In this document: piece by piece, positions 45,557 through 53,080 of the stretch
Layout of the letters: the number at the start of each line of letters is the position of its first letter
How positions within the stretch are numbered: position 1 is the first letter of the stretch
Assembly: GCA_030754035.1 (NCBI GenBank)
Contig: JASMBC010000001.1
Coordinates: 181,650-234,729 of the forward strand
From: Arenicellales bacterium
Lineage (GTDB): Bacteria; Pseudomonadota; Gammaproteobacteria; Arenicellales; UBA868
Length of the DNA: 53,080 nt
Reading direction: 5' to 3'
Translations under genes and position numbers: made by a program
Notes under the pieces: model-generated
What the model was told of the DNA's origin: nothing
The model's database searches: none
Seen by the model: the letters and a program-made list of their open reading frames with translations, nothing else

Positions 45557-47449
45557 TTAGCCGGTATCGGCGATTGTCTCCGTTTGCTCGTCCATCAACC
45601 GGTACTCCGGTACCAGTTCCGAAACGATGGCATCAATAACCTGATAGTTGTAGACGTTGCAGGCTTTATCCAACTCTGCCATTAGTTCTGTGACCCGTTT
45701 CTCATCTACCGGCCGATTTTCCGCCAGCAGGATCTTCTCATAGCCCGTGTCTGTGAGATTCTCTCCAGGGTGGAACAGCTCTTCGGCCAATTTTTCACCG
45801 GGGCGAAGACCGGTGTAGGTGATTTCAATCTCTTCACCGGGTATGTGTCCGGACAGTCGAATCATCTGCCTTGCCAGATAATCGACCTTGACCGGCTCAC
45901 CCATGTTGAGAACGAATATCTCGCCACCCTTGCCAATCGTGCATGCCTGGAGGATCAGTTGGCAAGCCTCGGCTATGGTCATAAAGTACCGGGTCATATC
46001 GGGATGAGTAACGGTAATTGGGCCGCCAGCGCGAATCTGACGCTCGAACAGGGGCACCACGCTGCCGGCTGAGCCAAGAACGTTACCGAATCGCACGGTT
46101 ACAAACGCAGTGGCCGATTGGCGATTAAATGAGTGCACGGCGATCTCAGCCAGACGTTTACTCACTCCCATCATGCTGGTCGGATTGACTGCCTTATCAG
46201 TCGATATCAGGGCCATGGTCTTGGTGTGACTGGCCAATGCCGCACGGGCCACAATCAAGGTACCGATGACGTTGTTACGGACTGTTTCGCGAGCCTGTTC
46301 CTGCAACATCGGCACGTGCTTGTACGCAGCAGCGTGGAAAACAATGTCTGGTGGGTAATTGGAGAAAATGCGCTCGACTGCTGCCTTGTCACAAACGTCG
46401 CCAAGCAACTGTGCTACCTCCACACCCGGAAAGTGATCTTTGATCTCTAGGCCCAGAGAATAAAGATTGAACTCGTTCTGCTCGACTAGAATAATCTGGC
46501 TTGGCTCAAGTCGGGCGACCTGGCGGCACAGTTCGCTGCCTATAGAGCCCCCGCCGCCAGTGATGAGAACCCGTCGACCACCCATTGCCTGGGTAATTGT
46601 CTGCCAATCGAGCGAGACAGGCTCGCGACCAAGCAAGTCGTCGAGTCCTACTGTGCGTAGGTCAGCGCTGCGGGCAGTGCCGTCGAGAATATTCTGAACC
46701 TTAGGCAGGGTGCGAAATGGCACTTCGGCTTTTTCGCAATACTCGACTACCCCGCGCATTTGCTCAGAGTTCGCGCTTGGAATTGCAATCAGAATGAGTT
46801 CTGCCCGTAGCAACTTTACCAGTTGCGGCAGGGCCGAACACCGATCCAGCACCCGAACCCCCTGGATCTCTGTGCCTTTCTTGTTTTGGTCATCGTCTAG
46901 AAAGCCGATCGGTTCATAGATTGCCGGCTGGGTTCGTCGAATGTCCCGGACCAGCATGTCCCCGGCCGCGCCGGCCCCCACGATCAGCACTCGCTTACCC
47001 GGCGCCTTGCTCACCTGTCGGTCCCGGAATAGGCGGTAGAGAACCCGGCTACCTATCAGTAGACCGATCAAGAATACCGCGTGCAGTGGGAATACCGAAC
47101 GGGGAATGGCGAGCAAGCGGGTGAGAAAAAAAATACTGATGGCGACGACCGCGGTGCCTACCGCCACTGACTTGAGGATAGCCCACAAGTTGGGGATCGC
47201 TGTGAACCGCCAGGCGCCGCGATGCACACCAAAGACTGCAAAAAAGACCAGGTGCCAAAATATTACCAATGGCAGCATCGCCAAGGCCTGACCGAGAAAA
47301 ATTCCCGGAATAACATCGAGGTTGAAGCGAAACCAGTAGGCCCCCAGCCAAGCAATAGGTACTACTAGCGCATCGTGCAGCAAAACTGGCCAGCGGCTAA
47401 AAAAATAGCGGCCGTGGGCAAGCAGTCGGTCAAATACAGTTTGTTTCAA
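45557..47449 (-). CDS. NDP-sugar 4,6-dehydratase, WbpM/FlaA1/CapD family (membrane form)
   Basis: A 630-residue inner-membrane enzyme that makes a 4-keto-6-deoxy nucleotide sugar for surface polysaccharides, probably from UDP-GlcNAc. Four N-terminal helices (about 20-125) precede a CoA-binding-like domain (VLIVGAGAAGDMLVRDI) and the catalytic SDR domain with ITGGGGSIGSELCRQV and STDKAVNPTSMMGVSKR. In that motif Met takes the Tyr position, as in WbpM and FlaA1. I place the start at TTG 47449, five bases after the upstream gene's stop; the frame stays open to 47680, overlapping that gene by over 200 bases. It is the downstream end of the polysaccharide locus. Confidence 0.9.
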   Translation of the reverse strand: MKQTVFDRLLAHGRYFFSRWPVLLHDALVVPIAWLGAYWFRFNLDVIPGIFLGQALAMLPLVIFWHLVFFAVFGVHRGAWRFTAIPNLWAILKSVAVGTAVVAISIFFLTRLLAIPRSVFPLHAVFLIGLLIGSRVLYRLFRDRQVSKAPGKRVLIVGAGAAGDMLVRDIRRTQPAIYEPIGFLDDDQNKKGTEIQGVRVLDRCSALPQLVKLLRAELILIAIPSANSEQMRGVVEYCEKAEVPFRTLPKVQNILDGTARSADLRTVGLDDLLGREPVSLDWQTITQAMGGRRVLITGGGGSIGSELCRQVARLEPSQIILVEQNEFNLYSLGLEIKDHFPGVEVAQLLGDVCDKAAVERIFSNYPPDIVFHAAAYKHVPMLQEQARETVRNNVIGTLIVARAALASHTKTMALISTDKAVNPTSMMGVSKRLAEIAVHSFNRQSATAFVTVRFGNVLGSAGSVVPLFERQIRAGGPITVTHPDMTRYFMTIAEACQLILQACTIGKGGEIFVLNMGEPVKVDYLARQMIRLSGHIPGEEIEITYTGLRPGEKLAEELFHPGENLTDTGYEKILLAENRPVDEKRVTELMAELDKACNVYNYQVIDAIVSELVPEYRLMDEQTETIADTG

Positions 47450-47454
47450 AAGAA

Positions 47455-48480
47455 TCAGCGCTTTATCTTTGCTTCGATGCGTCGTACCTGTCCTGCCGCA
47501 ACAGCCAGGCCAAGGAACCCTATACTGATCCATAGTACCGGATGTCCCGCGCCCGACACATTCAGGGAAGCCAGCGTGGCCAGAGTAATGCAACCGACTA
47601 ATGATACCGCAGATACTTTTTTGTGACTCCAACCCGCGCGTACCAGCCGTTGGTATAGATGATTCCGGTGGCCGCGCCACCAGTCCTCGCCCCGAATAAT
47701 CCTGACCACCAACGTATAGGAGGCGTCGAAAACGAAAAGCCCATAAAGCAGCAGGAACGCCTCAAAAGGAAGCTTGCCCGAAATGGCCCCCAAGATCGAC
47801 ATCCAGCCGAACCAGGCGCCAAGAGAAAGGCTGCCTACATCACCCAGAAAGACCCTGGCTGGTGACCAGTTGAAAAGAGCAAATGCCAGTACGCTGCCTG
47901 CCAAGGAAAAATTTATCAGACCCAAGAAAGTTTCACCGTTGGCATAAAACCAAAAGCCAAGCGTAAACGCTGCCACAACCGCCTGGGCTGCCGCTAAACC
48001 ATCTATGCCGTCCATAAAATTAAACAGGTTAACCATCCACAGCAGCCACAATCCAAGGGCCGGTAGCAGTAACCACAGAGGCAGAAATAAGGTCTGTTTG
48101 AAAATCGGAAAATAATCCGCCGGCTGGATCCACCCAATTTGAATGGCAGTCACGAAAAGGCCACCAGCGAAAATAGTTTGGGCCACTAAACGCTGGCTGA
48201 TCGACAGAAGATTCCGGTCGTCCAACAGTCCAATCACGGCATAGCCTAACAAACTAGCCCCGATAATCAGTTGCCATGTCCACTTCCCAGGCTCTGGTAC
48301 CCACAGCCAGCCAGCGATGACTGCTACAGTCATGATGATAGCAATTCCGCCGCCGCGCCGAGCGGTTCCAGTATGTAGGCTACGCTCATTGGGAATGTCT
48401 TCAACGAGAATGCTGTTGCGACAGTGCACTAACCCGGCTAGGATAACGGCACATCCAGCCATCGACAGAGCAGTCACCAA
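47455..48480 (-). CDS. WecA/WbpL-type undecaprenyl-phosphate sugar-1-phosphate transferase
   Basis: A 341-residue polytopic glycosyltransferase family 4 enzyme with about ten membrane helices. It starts glycan synthesis by moving HexNAc-1-phosphate from UDP-sugar to undecaprenyl phosphate. The catalytic loops are clear: NLFNFMDGIDGLAAAQAV, FLGDVGSLSLGAWFG and the HRNHLYQRL histidine motif. WbpL of Pseudomonas (GlcNAc/FucNAc donors) is the best guess because the WbpM-like dehydratase is next to it. The first start is TTG at 48480; an ATG at 48462 is as likely. Confidence 0.88.
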   Translation of the reverse strand: MVTALSMAGCAVILAGLVHCRNSILVEDIPNERSLHTGTARRGGGIAIIMTVAVIAGWLWVPEPGKWTWQLIIGASLLGYAVIGLLDDRNLLSISQRLVAQTIFAGGLFVTAIQIGWIQPADYFPIFKQTLFLPLWLLLPALGLWLLWMVNLFNFMDGIDGLAAAQAVVAAFTLGFWFYANGETFLGLINFSLAGSVLAFALFNWSPARVFLGDVGSLSLGAWFGWMSILGAISGKLPFEAFLLLYGLFVFDASYTLVVRIIRGEDWWRGHRNHLYQRLVRAGWSHKKVSAVSLVGCITLATLASLNVSGAGHPVLWISIGFLGLAVAAGQVRRIEAKIKR

Positions 48481-48529
48481 GGCAGCGTGGTTATCGATTA
48501 TTTCTCACCTCGTGAGCGCCTTAGAAGGG

Positions 48530-50293
48530 TCAAGGATGAAACTTCCGGGGGGAAAACTTTACCAATTTTCGCGCATCACCATTGGCAAAACAAAAATCGT
48601 CCTGCAGTCGACGAATCAGTATCGGTGGGAGATCTCTCCTTAAGGTCAACAACTGTGCCAGCCACACGGCTGCCTGTAGGACAGTTTTTCCCAGCGAGAT
48701 CACCAGCAGTTTTTCACCGGTAGCTAAAGCCGAGCGTTTCACCATTACGGCAAATGAGATTTTCTCCGCGCCTGCAGTTGTCACCGTGGTTGTCCCGGTA
48801 ACGCTGATATCCGCTCCCGTTAACCTAAGGCACCACTCAGCGAGGTCATCGGCGTGAACCGGCTGACACAGCCCCGTCGGGAAATTTATTCTAGGGACAG
48901 TTTGAGATATAGCACTGAGGTGTTTGATTCTATTGATATTTTCATTTCTTGTCCCACCATAAACAAGCATTGATTGGGCAATCACCGAGTGCCACCCCGC
49001 TTGCTGTGAAACATTTTCTGCCCAAGTCTCGCTCGTACCAGCTGCTGCCGCGAAGCGTTCCTTTCGGTTGCGGCTCGGTTGACGCATCAATATGTTGTTT
49101 GAGTCAAAGAACACCCGCAGGCGCTGAGCAGGAATAGCCTGCAGCGCATGTTTGAACTTCGGTAATAGTGAAATCGGTAGTGTACTAATAATGCCGTTGA
49201 CGTTGAGATGATTTCTCGCGAAAAAATTTGCGAGATATTCTGGATGTAGCGGCGCTACTCCAGGTAGTGTCGGCAGATCTTCAGGCCTATGAGTAATGAC
49301 TAGAGCGGCCCAACCAGCAGCACTAAGGCGCGGCAGTAGAAACTGGCCAATATCGCTGCGCGGACCCAGAACCAGCATTACTGGCCGCTCGCCCAAGGCT
49401 ATACCACCCAATGCGGGATGGGGCATTTTCGACACGGGCTTACGAGTCCGAAAATTCCCGATGATCCGCGCGGTTACCAGGCCAACCGCAGACAAGACGT
49501 AGAGCAGGACAAAAGCGGGCGATGAACGAGCGCATTTTGACCGGCGAAGGTAGCGCAGCATTCCTGCACGTTTATGTTTATAGATCGTATGTTCCTGCGT
49601 ACCAGCGGAAGCACCTTGGTAATGAAAAACCGGCGCATCTGGCAAAAAGAAAACCTTAAATCCAGACTCTCTCACCCGCCGACAATAATCGAGATCTTCA
49701 AAATGCAGAAAAAACGCTTCATCAAAACCTTTGACAGATTTATGCACATCGCGCCTGACCATCATAAAAGAACCTGAAACCGCATCGACCGGCACCGGGT
49801 TTTGCGGCAACGGCTGGAACGTCAGGTCGAAGGTGGGAAACAGCAAGTTCGGAAACAAACTCGTTAGACCTTTACCAATGATACTCCCAGGTGTTGGATC
49901 ATGGCGTCGGCAGCCCGCTTGCTCGCGCCCGAAGAAATCAAGCACTAGCCCGCCACAGAGTCCGCATTCAGAATTTGTCTCTAGAAACTGAGCAAGGATC
50001 TGGATCGTACCGGGCAGGACGAGACAGTCCGGGTTTAGGAATAAAACGTACTTTCCGTCGGTCAGCGAAGCTCCCTGATTAGCAGCCCGGGAAAAACCTA
50101 GGTTTTCTTGGTTTTGGTGCAACAAGACCTTGTCCGCACGAGGCTGCTTAAGGAATTCGACGCTCAGGTCAGTTGAGCCGTTATCAACAACGGTAATTTC
50201 GTATTTTCCAGATCTGCGTTGCAGGCTTCCTAGGCACTGTTCTAGGAATTTGCCGGAGTTATAGTTGACGATGACTATGGAAACATCGACCAT
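48530..50293 (-). CDS. Fusion: family 2 glycosyltransferase and NAD-dependent epimerase/dehydratase-like domain
   Basis: A 587-residue two-domain protein. Residues about 1-260 are a GT2 glycosyltransferase of the WbbL/rhamnosyltransferase type: VSIVIVNYNSGKFLEQCLGS, NPDC (metal site), SGSFMMVRRD and FEDLDYCRR. A hydrophobic helix (about 265-285) leads to a second region (about 305-587) resembling extended SDR epimerases: VLGPRSDIGQFLLPRL, QPVHADDLAEWCLRL and the C-terminal FxPRxF ending. In the SDR part the glycine motif is weak and the usual YxxxK pair is not clear (YGGTRNENI), so catalysis is doubtful. It may add a sugar and modify it, or use the second domain as scaffold. The ATG is at 50293. 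Confidence 0.8.
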   Translation of the reverse strand: MVDVSIVIVNYNSGKFLEQCLGSLQRRSGKYEITVVDNGSTDLSVEFLKQPRADKVLLHQNQENLGFSRAANQGASLTDGKYVLFLNPDCLVLPGTIQILAQFLETNSECGLCGGLVLDFFGREQAGCRRHDPTPGSIIGKGLTSLFPNLLFPTFDLTFQPLPQNPVPVDAVSGSFMMVRRDVHKSVKGFDEAFFLHFEDLDYCRRVRESGFKVFFLPDAPVFHYQGASAGTQEHTIYKHKRAGMLRYLRRSKCARSSPAFVLLYVLSAVGLVTARIIGNFRTRKPVSKMPHPALGGIALGERPVMLVLGPRSDIGQFLLPRLSAAGWAALVITHRPEDLPTLPGVAPLHPEYLANFFARNHLNVNGIISTLPISLLPKFKHALQAIPAQRLRVFFDSNNILMRQPSRNRKERFAAAAGTSETWAENVSQQAGWHSVIAQSMLVYGGTRNENINRIKHLSAISQTVPRINFPTGLCQPVHADDLAEWCLRLTGADISVTGTTTVTTAGAEKISFAVMVKRSALATGEKLLVISLGKTVLQAAVWLAQLLTLRRDLPPILIRRLQDDFCFANGDARKLVKFSPRKFHP

Positions 50294-50443
50294 ATTAGTT
50301 CTCAGAAATAGCGTCGATTGCTGGCGAAAAAACGCCGGCCATCTATGGAGATGCGCACGCCACTCAAAGCAAAAGGTAGTCGTTGAGGTTCGAGCTAGGG
50401 AAGGTGCTGCGGTCTGGGCGGGGGATGTCGAACACCGGAAAAG

Positions 50444-51421
50444 CTACGAAACTGTCGGTTTATTGGGTTCGTCGGCTCGGTAGACGTGCCTGATTTCGTA
50501 AATGCGCTTATCCTGCGATTCGTGATAAGTCCTGGCTTGAAGTTCCGCAAATAAGCCGACACTGATGAACTGGAACCCTGCCAGCAACAGTAGTATTCCA
50601 AGGAATATCAGCGGTCGATCACCCACCGGCACGCCAAGAAATATCCGTTCGAACGCCAGCCAACCCAATATCAGGCTGCCGGCAAAACTAAGTGCGAGTC
50701 CGATGCTGCCAAAAAACTGGATGGGCCGATGGGAATAACCCAATAGAAACTTTACCGTCAATAGATCCAGTAACACGCGAAATGTCCTTGAGATTCCATA
50801 CTTAGAAACCCCCGCGGTCCGCGGCCTATGATTTACTTTGATCTCCGACATCTGCACGCCATACCAATTGGCGATTGCTGGAATAAATCGATGCATTTCG
50901 CCATAAAGACGAAGGTTATCGGCAACATCGCGTCGCATTGCTTTTAAGGTACAGCCATAGTCGTGTAACTTGACCTCAGTGGTAATCGAAATAAGATAGT
51001 TGGCAATGCGCGACGGCAACAGTCGCAGCCAGAATCCGTCTTTTCGTTCATGTCGCCAACCACAGACGAGGTCGTCCCCTTGATCAATAGCAGCAAGTAG
51101 TGCCGGGATATCGGCAGGGTCATTCTGCCGGTCCGCGTCCATGGTTACTACAACCTCCCCGGTGGAAGAACGCAGGCCAGCCGCCAACGCTGCCGTTTGA
51201 CCGAAATTTCGCCTGAACTCGAGTACGCTGACCCGGGGATCAGCTGCCTGTATCTCCTTCAGATGCTTGAGCGATTGATCATGACTCCCATCGTCGATAA
51301 ATAGGATCTCATATGATCTATCCAGAGAGTCCAAGACCGAGACTAGCTCGCCGTATAGGGGAACAAGGTTATCTTGTTCGTTTAAGACTGGCAATATGAC
51401 TGACAATTCAACCATTTTCAC
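50444..51421 (-). CDS. Polyprenyl-phosphate glycosyltransferase (GtrB/DPM1-like)
   Basis: A 325-residue family 2 glycosyltransferase. The catalytic domain (about 1-230) opens LSVILPVLNEQDNLVPLYGE, has DDGSHDQSL and the metal site MDADRQNDP. Two C-terminal helices (about 235-258 and 268-292) anchor it, as in GtrB and ArnC. It probably loads a sugar onto undecaprenyl phosphate for use on the periplasmic side. A GTG at 51421 has AAGG five bases upstream; an ATG two codons later is possible. The start overlaps the previous gene by 14 bases. The 150 bases between this gene and the GT-SDR fusion hold no recognised feature. Confidence 0.87.
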   Translation of the reverse strand: MKMVELSVILPVLNEQDNLVPLYGELVSVLDSLDRSYEILFIDDGSHDQSLKHLKEIQAADPRVSVLEFRRNFGQTAALAAGLRSSTGEVVVTMDADRQNDPADIPALLAAIDQGDDLVCGWRHERKDGFWLRLLPSRIANYLISITTEVKLHDYGCTLKAMRRDVADNLRLYGEMHRFIPAIANWYGVQMSEIKVNHRPRTAGVSKYGISRTFRVLLDLLTVKFLLGYSHRPIQFFGSIGLALSFAGSLILGWLAFERIFLGVPVGDRPLIFLGILLLLAGFQFISVGLFAELQARTYHESQDKRIYEIRHVYRADEPNKPTVS

Positions 51422-53080
51422 TACGACCTTTTGTGCCGGGGTGCTCCTGTAATCTTTCCTGGGGAGGTGTTGAGATCTCCATTCGACTTTCGTTACCTGA
51501 AAGGAGTTTGATATCGAAACCTTCTGTGTCTAGCCTAAAGTTTGGATTGTAATAGGGATCCCCTGCCTGAAGAACTCCGGCATGACGCACCCGGAAACGC
51601 TGCTTCTCGGCGTCAAAACGAGCCATCTTCTCGGGATCATCCTCGTAGCCGCGGCTGACTGACTCTGCATGGTAAGCCATAGCATAAGGAGTAAAAACGT
51701 TACGCAGGCCCATTTCGGCAAGTCGCAGGCAAAAATCGACGTCGTTTCCAGCGATCGCGAAATTTTCTGCGTCAAAACCACCAACTTTTTCATAGATACT
51801 TTTTTTGCACATCAGCATCGCCCCGGTTACCGCTGATACATTTTGGACGATATTCAAGCGGTTGAAATAACCTGGGTCGTTGCCGGCCCGGTGCTTGTGC
51901 GAATGACCGGCGTATCCGCCTATACCGACAATAATTCCAGCGTGCTGGATGGTGTTATCCGGATAATAGAGTTTCGCACCCACGGCACCGATCGACGGAC
52001 GCTGCGAATGCTCGAGCATCGCTTCCAGCCAGTCATTGTTGATTACCTGGATGTCGTTGTTGAGCAGCACGATATGCTCGCCTTTTGCCTGCTGGACTCC
52101 ATAGTTCACGATCGCAGAAAAATTAAATGGCCCACTAAACCGGTGAAATCGCACACGCAGTTGGTTTGGCAACCGTGCCATGAACTCCATGGTCAACTCG
52201 TCTTCGCTACTATTGTCTATGCCGATGACCTCATAGTTTTGGTAGCGTGTGCAACGGTTAAGCGCGTCAATACACTCAAAAAGCAATCTGGGTTGGTCAC
52301 GAAAAGGTATGATGATACTGACCAGTGGTTCGCCAATGATCTCATGTTGCACACGGAAGTAGTGTGGCCTGTTGGCCGTCAGAACTCTGCCGTGGATGGC
52401 CCTTCTGGATAAAGCCTGTTCCAGAGCCTTCTGAGCTCGGTGGTGCGCGGCTGGTTTGGCAGCGCTATCCAGGGCGGTCGATTGAGCAGATTGCCGCCAG
52501 TGGTACAGTAGTTTGGGAATGTGGAAAACCTTGTCGGTTTTCTCAGTCAGCCGCAGCAATAAGTCGTAGTCCTGGGCACCGTCAAATTCAGAACGCGTTC
52601 CACCGATCTCATCGAGCAGTTTTTTGCGAACGACCAGCAAGTGGGTAATGTAGTTGTGCGACAGCAGCAGTGCGGGTGAATAGTCAGGTTTCAGGTGGGG
52701 GTGGCCAAAGTGGGCAGTGTCAACACTAGTCGATGCATCGCCGAAAATGATCTCATCGGTATAGAGGACATCGGCCTCCGAGCGGATAATCTCGGCGGCA
52801 ACCTCGGCGAGAGCTCCTAGCGCCAGCATATCGTCGTGGTCTAGAAAGGCAACATAGTCGCCACTTGCTGACTTAATCCCTAGATTTGTTGCTGCCGAAA
52901 TGCCGAGATTACGGGTAGAGGGGATGATTGTAATTTGTGGGTGATCCAGCCCATCCAGTATCGCTTTTGTCTCCGCTGCTTTGGAGCCATCATCGATTAT
53001 CAACAATTCCCAGTGCGAATAAGACTGGTTGGTGATTGACTCAACCGCGTCAGTCAGCCACTCCTTTGGTGTATCGTACA
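51408..53080 (-). CDS. Tandem family 2 glycosyltransferase, 5' end outside the window
   Basis: The reading frame runs without a stop to the window edge; the codons before position 53006 read SYSHWELLIIDDGS, a normal GT2 N-terminal strand, so the gene continues beyond 53080. About 557 residues are visible with two GT2 domains: the first with LLIIDDGSKA and FLDHDDM, the second with PLVSIIIPFRDQPRL, NNDIQVINNDWLEAM and GNDVDFCLRLAEMG. Tandem GT2 enzymes build O-antigen or rhamnan-type chains and can add sugars with alternating linkages. Its 3' end overlaps the GtrB-like gene by 14 bases. Confidence 0.9.
   Translation of the reverse strand, partial: YDTPKEWLTDAVESITNQSYSHWELLIIDDGSKAAETKAILDGLDHPQITIIPSTRNLGISAATNLGIKSASGDYVAFLDHDDMLALGALAEVAAEIIRSEADVLYTDEIIFGDASTSVDTAHFGHPHLKPDYSPALLLSHNYITHLLVVRKKLLDEIGGTRSEFDGAQDYDLLLRLTEKTDKVFHIPKLLYHWRQSAQSTALDSAAKPAAHHRAQKALEQALSRRAIHGRVLTANRPHYFRVQHEIIGEPLVSIIIPFRDQPRLLFECIDALNRCTRYQNYEVIGIDNSSEDELTMEFMARLPNQLRVRFHRFSGPFNFSAIVNYGVQQAKGEHIVLLNNDIQVINNDWLEAMLEHSQRPSIGAVGAKLYYPDNTIQHAGIIVGIGGYAGHSHKHRAGNDPGYFNRLNIVQNVSAVTGAMLMCKKSIYEKVGGFDAENFAIAGNDVDFCLRLAEMGLRNVFTPYAMAYHAESVSRGYEDDPEKMARFDAEKQRFRVRHAGVLQAGDPYYNPNFRLDTEGFDIKLLSGNESRMEISTPPQERLQEHPGTKGRSENG

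Noticed and set aside
45557-53080. A complete O-antigen cluster
   Set aside because: No flippase, polymerase or ligase genes are visible in the window; only the end of a polysaccharide locus can be supported.

Overview
This window is a 53 kb stretch of bacterial chromosome with dense, mostly housekeeping genes and very short intergenic gaps. The gene content and order point to a gammaproteobacterium. Signs of this are pilZ-tatD after a probable holB tail, uvrC-pgsA followed by Gly/Cys/Leu tRNAs, comEC-exbB-exbD-msbA-lpxK-kdsB, trxB facing ftsK-lolA-serS, mfd followed by csiV, and all four tRNA genes carrying an encoded CCA end. The sequence is moderately GC-rich. It does not reveal the genus. 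A two-component pair resembling the 'proteobacterial dedicated sortase system' families hints at a marine or free-living lineage (inference).

Layout. 1-2277: end of a probable holB, pilZ, tatD and a bactofilin, closed by a strong bidirectional terminator. 2295-5651: a small convergent gene of unknown function, then a response regulator/histidine kinase pair. 5691-8236 (minus): a purine phosphoribosyltransferase-like gene, a secreted polysaccharide lyase-like protein and tRNA-Leu, tRNA-Cys and tRNA-Gly. A 673-base stretch of unexplained DNA separates tRNA-Leu from tRNA-Cys. 8292-11326 (minus): pgsA, uvrC and a family 5-type uracil-DNA glycosylase, facing an alphaproteobacterial-looking efp. 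12005-20588 (minus): nagZ, a small tyrosine phosphatase and the lipid A/Kdo block kdsB-lpxK-msbA, then exbD-exbB and comEC. 20658-25757: a DUF2062 membrane protein, the lipoprotein-release transporter lolCD, lysS and prfB, the last with a canonical programmed +1 frameshift.

25964-33661: the transhydrogenase pntAB facing an energy-metabolism group (sucCD, a short malic enzyme, a 3-mercaptopyruvate sulfurtransferase and a hotdog thioesterase). 33726-38499 (minus): tRNA-Ser(UGA), serS, lolA and ftsK. 38611-45541: trxB, a Smr-domain protein, the ispD-ispF pair, mfd and csiV. 45557-53080 (minus): the start of a surface-polysaccharide locus, with a WbpM/FlaA1-type dehydratase, a WecA/WbpL-type initiating transferase, an unusual glycosyltransferase-SDR fusion, a DPM1/GtrB-like transferase and a tandem-GT2 protein cut by the window edge.

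The genes fall into several cooperating sets: envelope building (lipid A, Lol lipoprotein sorting, phosphatidylglycerol, peptidoglycan recycling, O-antigen-like glycan), translation (efp, lysS, prfB, serS, tRNAs), DNA repair (uvrC, mfd, uracil glycosylase) and central metabolism. No CRISPR array, insertion sequence, prophage or rRNA was seen. The least explained parts are the DNA inside the tRNA cluster, the sortase-type signalling pair without a visible sortase, the efp/uracil glycosylase pair that may be foreign, the GT2-SDR fusion and the small gene at 2295-2507. No clearly new multi-gene system was found.
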